A stretch of DNA of 7,321 nucleotides from Desulfoprunum sp. Its GTDB lineage: Bacteria; Desulfobacterota; Desulfobulbia; Desulfobulbales; Desulfocapsaceae. The position numbers were made by a program, and so were the translations under genes. This document shows, one piece after another, positions 1 through 4,639 of the stretch. The notes under the pieces are model-generated. The model did not search any database. It was not told the origin of the DNA and saw only the letters and a program-made list of their open reading frames with translations. Positions within the stretch are counted from its first letter, which is position 1; every line of letters starts with the position of its first letter. The stretch covers positions 1 to 7,321 of the forward strand of contig JAUYSF010000339.1 of NCBI GenBank assembly GCA_030696435.1, written 5' to 3'.

Positions 1-11
1 TAGGTTGCGCC

Positions 12-40
12 TTGACTATTGAATCCACTTCAGGTTTATA
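12..40 (+). promoter_or_regulatory. Putative sigma70-type promoter for the hsd operon
   Basis: A TTGACT hexamer at 12-17 matches the -35 consensus at five of six bases. It is followed after 17 bases by TTTATA at 35-40, a weak -10 match. An alternative -10, TATACA at 37-42, matches four of six bases but gives a 19-base spacer. Transcription would then begin near 46-50, leaving a leader of about 55 bases before hsdM. It is the only promoter-like pair I found in the leader. It was called from hexamers and spacing alone, and sequence left of the window could hold a stronger promoter. Confidence 0.45.
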
Positions 41-52
41 CAAGGATATTAA

Positions 53-116
53 GACATCAGAAACACTAAACATCATCGACTAATAGATCTGGAGTCATCT
101 GAATGACATCTGAAAC
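53..116 (+). repeat. Pair of 12-base direct repeats flanking the hsdM leader
   Basis: GACATCAGAAAC at 53-64 and GACATCTGAAAC at 105-116 match at 11 of 12 bases. A third, weaker copy of the core, CATCTGAA, lies at 96-103. The first copy sits just downstream of the predicted transcription start and the last overlaps codons 1-5 of hsdM. The arrangement could be an operator for a regulator encoded elsewhere, but no regulator gene lies in the window and chance cannot be excluded. Confidence 0.3.
91..94 (+). promoter_or_regulatory. Shine-Dalgarno site of hsdM
   Basis: GGAG lies 8 bases before the ATG at 103, and an in-frame TGA at 100-102 directly precedes that ATG. Together these fix the hsdM start. 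The segment 94-98 (GTCAT) is complementary to 103-107 (ATGAC, containing the start codon) across a 4-base loop. A small hairpin could therefore partly occlude initiation, although a 5-bp stem is weak. Confidence 0.6.
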
Positions 117-2223
117 CCACCGTCAACTCGCCGGTTTCATCTGGAGCATCTGCAACCTGCTCCGTGGTCCCTACAAGCGCAACGAGTATCGCAAGGTTAT
201 CCTGCCGCTTACCGTTCTGCGGCGTTTTGACTGCCTGCTTGCACCGGCCAAACAGGCCGTGCTGGAGAAACATCAGGAGATCAAGACCAAGCCCGACACG
301 GTTATCCGTCGTTTGCTGGAGGATATCACCGGCCACAAGTTCTATAATCTTTCGAAGATGCAGTTTGACAAAGATGCCCCGCACTCCCTGCTTAATGACT
401 CGAACAACCTTGGCCCCAATCTCAATAGCTACATTAACGGCTTTTCTCCCAATGTGCGGGCCATCATGGAGAAGTTCAAGTTCAACGAGCAAATCGCCCA
501 CATGGCGGAGAAGAATATCCTTTTCGAGGTGATTAAGGCTTTTGCCGCCATCGACCTCTCGCCGCAGCGGGTCGATAACATACAGATGGGCTATGTGTTC
601 GAAGAGCTTATCCGCATCGGGGCGGAGCAATCAAACGAAGAGGCCGGCGAGCACTTCACCCCCCGCGAGGTCATCAAGCTGATGGTTAATCTACTGCTCG
701 CTCCCGAAAAGGACCTCGCCCGGAGCCATGTGGTCAAGACCATCTATGATCCAGCCTGCGGTACTGGCGGGATGCTGTCGGTAGCAGAGGAATACATCCG
801 CAACCTGAACAAGGATGCACAACCAAAGCTCTTCGGCCAGGATTGGAACGATGAGGCCTGGGCCGTGTGTAAATCGGACATGCTGATCAAAGGGGAGGAT
901 GCCGACAACATTATCCGCGATGATACCTTCACCAAGGATGGCTTTGACCGGGACAGCGACGGCAATAAATGGACCTTTGATTATATGTTGGCCAACCCGC
1001 CCTTTGGCGTGGAGTGGAAGCAGCAACAGAAATATATCCAGCAGGAGGCGGATACACTTGGTTATGCCGGACGCTTCGGCGCAGGCACACCCCGGATCAA
1101 CGACGGGGCACTGCTGTTTTTACAGCATATGATCTCCAAAATGCGGCCTGTCGATAAGGGGGGCAGTCGCATCGGCATTGTCTTTAATGGCTCACCCCTT
1201 TTTACCGGTGATGCCGGGAGCGGCGAGAGCAACATTCGTCAATGGATCATCGAGAATGATTGGTTGGAAACTATTGTTGCCCTGCCGGAACAGCTCTTTT
1301 ACAACACCGGCATCTCCACCTACATCTGGATCATCACCAACCGCAAGGAAAAGCATCGCAAAAACAAGGTGCAGTTGATCGATGCCCGTAACTTTTGGGT
1401 GCAGATGGAAAAGTCACTCGGCAACAAGCGCCGCCGCATCGGCGACCCGTCGGACAAGCCCAAAGACCCGGACCATATTTCAGAAATTACGCGCATATTT
1501 GCCAACTATACCAACGGCGAGACCCGGACATTCACGCTGGATGGCAAACTGAAAGAGCTGGTGGTCGGCAAGATTTTCGACAACGACGACTTCGGCTATC
1601 ACAAGATCACCGTCGAACGCCCGCTACGGTTGAACTTTCAGGCTACGACCGAGCGCATCGCCCGACTGGAAGATCAGACCTCTTTCCGCAGTCTTGCCGG
1701 CAGCAACAAGAAGAACGAAATTGTTCGGCAACTGGAGATCGAAGACGGCAAAGCCCGCCAGCAGGAGATTCGCGACCTGCTCGCGGCTTTTGCCGAAGCG
1801 CATGGCGAAACCTTGTTCAAGGATCGGAAAAAGTTCCTGCTTGCCCTGCGCGATATCGAACGCGCCCGAGGCGTAAAACTCGATGCGGCTGAGATCAAGG
1901 CGGTGCTGGCCGCTTTGGCCGAGCGGGACGAGACCGCGGAAATCTGTCGCGACAAACATGGCAAAGCGGAATCGGACAGCGACCTGCGAGACACCGAGAG
2001 CGTGCCGCTCAAGGAGAACATTGAAGAATACTTCAAGCGCGAAGTGCTGCCCCATGTGCCCGATGCCTGGATCGACCACAGCAAGACCAAGGTCGGGTAT
2101 GAAATCCCGCTCAATCGCCACTTTTATTGCTATGAGCCGCCGCGCGAGTTGGAGGCCATCGAGGCCGACATCAAGGTGTTGGAGAGCGAAATTCTTGACC
2201 TGTTGCGGGAGGTCACGGCATGA
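103..2223 (+). CDS. hsdM: Type I restriction-modification DNA methyltransferase subunit HsdM
   Basis: This is the modification subunit, which transfers a methyl group from S-adenosylmethionine to N6 of adenine in the target chosen by HsdS. It also forms the core of the cytoplasmic R-M complex. The 706-residue product has an N-terminal HsdM_N-like helical domain (about 8-140). The N6-adenine methyltransferase fold follows: EHFTPREV at 183-190 (motif X region), the SAM-binding DPACGTGG at 216-223 (motif I) and catalytic NPPF at 298-301 (motif IV). At 706 residues it is longer than classical HsdM (about 520-530 in the EcoKI and EcoR124I systems). The extra length is mainly a charged, helix-rich segment at about 510-660, and the end (681-706) looks like a short coiled coil that could contact HsdS. 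The start is set by GGAG at 91-94 and an in-frame stop just upstream. The stop overlaps the next start by ATGA. All catalytic motifs are intact, so an active enzyme is expected. Confidence 0.96.
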   Translation: MTSETHRQLAGFIWSICNLLRGPYKRNEYRKVILPLTVLRRFDCLLAPAKQAVLEKHQEIKTKPDTVIRRLLEDITGHKFYNLSKMQFDKDAPHSLLNDSNNLGPNLNSYINGFSPNVRAIMEKFKFNEQIAHMAEKNILFEVIKAFAAIDLSPQRVDNIQMGYVFEELIRIGAEQSNEEAGEHFTPREVIKLMVNLLLAPEKDLARSHVVKTIYDPACGTGGMLSVAEEYIRNLNKDAQPKLFGQDWNDEAWAVCKSDMLIKGEDADNIIRDDTFTKDGFDRDSDGNKWTFDYMLANPPFGVEWKQQQKYIQQEADTLGYAGRFGAGTPRINDGALLFLQHMISKMRPVDKGGSRIGIVFNGSPLFTGDAGSGESNIRQWIIENDWLETIVALPEQLFYNTGISTYIWIITNRKEKHRKNKVQLIDARNFWVQMEKSLGNKRRRIGDPSDKPKDPDHISEITRIFANYTNGETRTFTLDGKLKELVVGKIFDNDDFGYHKITVERPLRLNFQATTERIARLEDQTSFRSLAGSNKKNEIVRQLEIEDGKARQQEIRDLLAAFAEAHGETLFKDRKKFLLALRDIERARGVKLDAAEIKAVLAALAERDETAEICRDKHGKAESDSDLRDTESVPLKENIEEYFKREVLPHVPDAWIDHSKTKVGYEIPLNRHFYCYEPPRELEAIEADIKVLESEILDLLREVTA
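2207..2212 (+). promoter_or_regulatory. Shine-Dalgarno site of the DUF1016 nuclease gene
   Basis: GGGAGG lies inside the end of hsdM, 7 bases before the ATG at 2220. Strong complementarity to the 16S 3' end and the ATGA overlap support this start and suggest coupling to hsdM translation. Confidence 0.65.
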
Positions 2224-3365
2224 GTAGCAATGCGCTTACCCTGCATTCCTTTGCGGAATTAACCGGAGCAATCCAGCGGGTCCATGACGAGTTGGCGGCA
2301 CAGGCCAGCCGTGCGGTCAACATCAGCCTGACCCTGCGCAACTGGTTGATTGGTTGCCATATTGAAGAATACGAACGTATTGGCAAGGATCGGGCCGAAT
2401 ATGGCGAACGTCTGATGGACGCGCTGGCAGCCGAGTTAACAGCTTTGGGCGTTACTCGTTGTGATCGGCGAGAATTGTACCGTTACCGGCAGTTCTATCT
2501 TACCTACCCGCAAATTGTGGAGGCGCTGACTCCACAATTGGAACCATTTCTTAGCAGTCGGAGCCGACAGCATGAAGCGGCAGTGGAGTCTACTGGCATC
2601 CCAATTGTGGAGTCGGCGACTCCCAAATCTCAAATAGACGGCAAGACACTGGCAACAAAGCTATCCTTTACACATATCGTGGAACTGATCGCTATTGATG
2701 ATGACACCAAACGAGCATTCTATGAAATCGAGTGCATACGTGGCAACTGGTCAGTCCGAGAGTTGAAACGCCAGATCGGCAGTCTCTATTACGAACGTTC
2801 GGGGCTGTCCCGGAACAAGGGAAAACTTTCCAAATTGGCTAATCAGGCCGCAGAACAGGCAATACCTCACCTGGCGATTCGCGATCCCTATATCTTCGAA
2901 TTTCTTGGGCTTCGCCCCAAAGAGGTTATGGGGGAGTCCCATCTTGAAGATCAACTGATCGACAAACTGGAAGAGTTTCTGCTCGAATTGGGCCACGGTT
3001 TCTGTTTCGAGGCGAGGCAAAAACGGATCCTCATCGGCGACGAATACTTTTTTATCGACCTGGTCTTCTACCATCGCCTGCTCAAGTGCCATGTACTGGT
3101 GGAGCTGAAGCTGGAAAAATTCAGTCAGGAAAATATCGGCCAGCTTAACACTTACGTGAGTTGGTATCGCAAAAACATGATGGCCGAGGGGGATAACCCG
3201 CCCATCGGCATCCTGCTCTGCACCGACAAGAATCACGCCCTTGCCGAGTACGCCCTGGCGGGGCTTGACAACAACCTCTTCGTTTCTAAATACCTGCTGG
3301 AACTCCCAAAGAAAGAGGAGATGCAGCGGTTTATTGATGAACAGTTGCGGCAGGTGCAACCATGA
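2220..3365 (+). CDS. DUF1016 (YhcG-family) PD-(D/E)XK nuclease domain protein
   Basis: This 381-residue protein has the two-part layout of the DUF1016/YhcG family. An N-terminal helical domain (about 8-100; for example NISLTLRNWLIGCHIEEYE at 34-52 and RRELYRYRQFY at 83-93) matches DUF1016_N. After a variable linker (about 98-145) comes the YhcG-type PD-(D/E)XK domain (about 146-375). Likely metal-binding and catalytic residues are D280 (in FFID), E295 and K297 (in VELK), with QLNTYVSWYR at 308-317 as the conserved following helix. The active site therefore looks intact. Family members are predicted DNA nucleases, often found beside type I R-M genes or in defence regions, and their exact role is not settled. 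Here the gene lies between hsdM and hsdS with ATGA overlaps on both sides, so it should be co-expressed with the R-M complex. GC is about 43-57% over most of the gene and about 65% in the block I counted near its end. The family call is firm; the biological role is unknown. Confidence 0.9.
   Translation: MSSNALTLHSFAELTGAIQRVHDELAAQASRAVNISLTLRNWLIGCHIEEYERIGKDRAEYGERLMDALAAELTALGVTRCDRRELYRYRQFYLTYPQIVEALTPQLEPFLSSRSRQHEAAVESTGIPIVESATPKSQIDGKTLATKLSFTHIVELIAIDDDTKRAFYEIECIRGNWSVRELKRQIGSLYYERSGLSRNKGKLSKLANQAAEQAIPHLAIRDPYIFEFLGLRPKEVMGESHLEDQLIDKLEEFLLELGHGFCFEARQKRILIGDEYFFIDLVFYHRLLKCHVLVELKLEKFSQENIGQLNTYVSWYRKNMMAEGDNPPIGILLCTDKNHALAEYALAGLDNNLFVSKYLLELPKKEEMQRFIDEQLRQVQP
2505..2628 (+). 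repeat. Degenerate direct repeat in the DUF1016 linker, 90-base period
   Basis: The sequence around AATTGTGGAG at 2513-2522 recurs as AATTGTGGAG at 2603-2612, followed by a similar GACTCC element in each copy (2528-2533 and 2618-2623). The offset is exactly 30 codons, so it appears in the protein as PQIVEALTPQ (97-106) and IPIVESATPK (127-136). A third fragment, GTGGAGTCTACTG at 2583-2595, shares the GTGGAG core. This suggests duplication or insertion of a small palindromic element in a tolerant linker. Confidence 0.6.
2513..2539. repeat. Perfect 10-bp inverted repeat inside the DUF1016 linker
   Basis: AATTGTGGAG at 2513-2522 is exactly complementary to CTCCACAATT at 2530-2539, with a 7-base loop. 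It encodes part of the interdomain linker. A degenerate second copy starts 90 bases downstream at 2603, where GGAGTC at 2609-2614 pairs with GACTCC at 2618-2623. Being inside a coding region, it is unlikely to be a terminator; there is no U-tract. Confidence 0.7.
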
Positions 3366-4639
3366 AGCGGGTGGCATATCCGAAATACAAGGAGAGTGGG
3401 GTGCCATGGTTGGGGGAGGTGCCGGAGGGGTGGGAAATTAAGGCGATTAAGTGGGAATCTCATGTCCAGAGAGGTGCATCTCCACGACCAATTGATAACC
3501 CAGTTTATTTTGATGATGACGGAGATTATGCCTGGGTTCGCATTTCAGACGTAACGTCAGCAGGTATGTATTTGGAGTCTACTGAGCAGACCCTTTCAGA
3601 TTTAGGCAGCTCGCTAAGTGTAAAAATGCAGCCGGGCTCGCTATTCCTGAGCATCGCTGGCAGTGTCGGGAAGCCGTGCATTACCAAAATCAAGTGCTGC
3701 ATTCATGATGGGTTTGTCTATTTCCCACGGTGGAAAGGAGATGCTCGATTCCTTTACTATATCTTCGCAAGCGGAGAGCCGTACAAGGGGCTTGGGAAGA
3801 TGGGGACACAACTTAACCTGAATACGGATACCGTAGGTGGAATCGTTCTTGGTTTACCGAATCCAACCGAGCAAATCGCCATCGCCGACTTCCTCGACCG
3901 GGAAACCGGTCGAATCGATACGCTGGTGGCTAAAAATCGCACGCTGGTTGATTTGCTGAAGGAGAAGCGCATCGCTTTGATCTCCCGCACTGTCATCCGT
4001 GGCCTGCCCGCTGCCGCTGCCCATGAATTCGGTCTTGAACTGCATACCCATTTCAAAGACTCCGGTGTTGAGTGGCTTGGGGAGGTGCCGGAGGTGTGGG
4101 AAGTGAAACAGCTCAAATGGTCAATAATGTTTCAGCGTGGACACGATTTGCCTACGGAAAAGCGTGAAGAAGGAACCATCCCTCTGGTGACTTCTGCTGG
4201 GATTTCAGCAACACACTCAGTAGCTGCTGCCAAAGGTCCAGGTATTGTAACAGGGCGATACGGCACGATTGGCGAATTCTATTTGGTTGAACAGGATTAC
4301 TGGCCACTTAACACGACTCTCTACAGTATTACGACATGGGGAAATGATCTTGTTTATTTGTGCTACATGCTTTCCCATTTAAAACCACTGTTCCTGCTTA
4401 ATGCAGTCAAATCGGCGGTTCCAGGGATTGACCGTAATGATATTCATACAACCATGACGACAGTCCCTCCCCTCCCCGAACAAACTACCATCGCCACCTA
4501 CCTCGACCTGGAAACCGCCAAGCTGGACAAGTTGGTCGAAAAGGTGGAAGCAGCCGTGGCGCGTTTGCAGGAGTACCGCATGGCCTTGATTACCGCCGCC
4601 GTCACCGGCAAGATTGATGTGCGGCAGGAGGCAGCATGA
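3362..4639 (+). CDS. hsdS: Type I restriction-modification specificity subunit HsdS
   Basis: HsdS reads the bipartite DNA target and directs both methylation and restriction. The 425-residue product is close to the usual 400-470 and has the classical two-fold layout. A first framework start, SGVPWLGEVPEGWE at 12-25, leads into TRD1 (about 26-165, with WVRISDV at 58-64). The central conserved region (about 168-215, PTEQIAIADFLD onward) is a long helix. A second framework start, SGVEWLGEVPEVWE at 234-247, leads into TRD2 (about 248-366), and the distal conserved region follows (about 370-420, LPEQTTIATYLD onward). The TRDs differ from each other, so an asymmetric split target is expected; its sequence cannot be read from the gene. 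TRD-coding DNA is about 47% GC (3481-3720) and 45% GC (4201-4440), against 60-63% in sampled hsdM and hsdR blocks, which fits exchange of TRDs by transfer. The start overlaps the DUF1016 stop by ATGA with only a weak Shine-Dalgarno (CAGG), so coupling is likely. The gene is intact. Confidence 0.95.
   Translation: MKRVAYPKYKESGVPWLGEVPEGWEIKAIKWESHVQRGASPRPIDNPVYFDDDGDYAWVRISDVTSAGMYLESTEQTLSDLGSSLSVKMQPGSLFLSIAGSVGKPCITKIKCCIHDGFVYFPRWKGDARFLYYIFASGEPYKGLGKMGTQLNLNTDTVGGIVLGLPNPTEQIAIADFLDRETGRIDTLVAKNRTLVDLLKEKRIALISRTVIRGLPAAAAHEFGLELHTHFKDSGVEWLGEVPEVWEVKQLKWSIMFQRGHDLPTEKREEGTIPLVTSAGISATHSVAAAKGPGIVTGRYGTIGEFYLVEQDYWPLNTTLYSITTWGNDLVYLCYMLSHLKPLFLLNAVKSAVPGIDRNDIHTTMTTVPPLPEQTTIATYLDLETAKLDKLVEKVEAAVARLQEYRMALITAAVTGKIDVRQEAA
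3413..3436 (+). repeat. HsdS framework direct repeat, copy 1
   Basis: This 24-base block encoding GEVPEGWE matches 4079-4102 at 23 of 24 bases; the first 16 bases (GGGGAGGTGCCGGAGG) are identical. The offset is 666 bases, a whole number of codons. It marks the start of TRD1 and is a plausible site for homologous recombination that removes or swaps one TRD in frame. Confidence 0.85.
4079..4102 (+). repeat. HsdS framework direct repeat, copy 2
   Basis: This is the partner of the block at 3413-3436, encoding GEVPEVWE at the start of TRD2. The match is closer at DNA level than in the rest of the two half-subunits. A second, looser pair lies at the TRD ends: 3869-3907 and 4478-4516, coding for EQIAIADFLDRET and EQTTIATYLDLET, match at 31 of 39 bases. 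Confidence 0.85.
4626..4631 (+). promoter_or_regulatory. Shine-Dalgarno site of hsdR
   Basis: AGGAGG lies in the last codons of hsdS, only 4 bases before the ATG at 4636. Complementarity is full but the spacing is tight. The ATGA overlap with hsdS and no other nearby start support 4636. Confidence 0.6.

Noticed and set aside
73..630. Minus-strand open frame of 185 codons opposite the hsdM start
   Set aside because: Antisense to a well-supported hsdM reading frame, no recognisable domain, and it would cover the hsdM leader.
1624..2121. Open frames on the minus strand opposite the hsdM C-terminal region
   Set aside because: Overlap coding sequence of hsdM throughout, and two competing frames in the same place argue for shadows.
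2513..2539. Intrinsic terminator between hsdM and hsdS
   Set aside because: The hairpin is perfect, but it lies within the DUF1016 coding sequence and has no following T-run.
3362..4639. HsdS as a broken or fused pair of genes
   Set aside because: Two half-subunits in one frame is the normal HsdS architecture; no stop or frameshift interrupts it.
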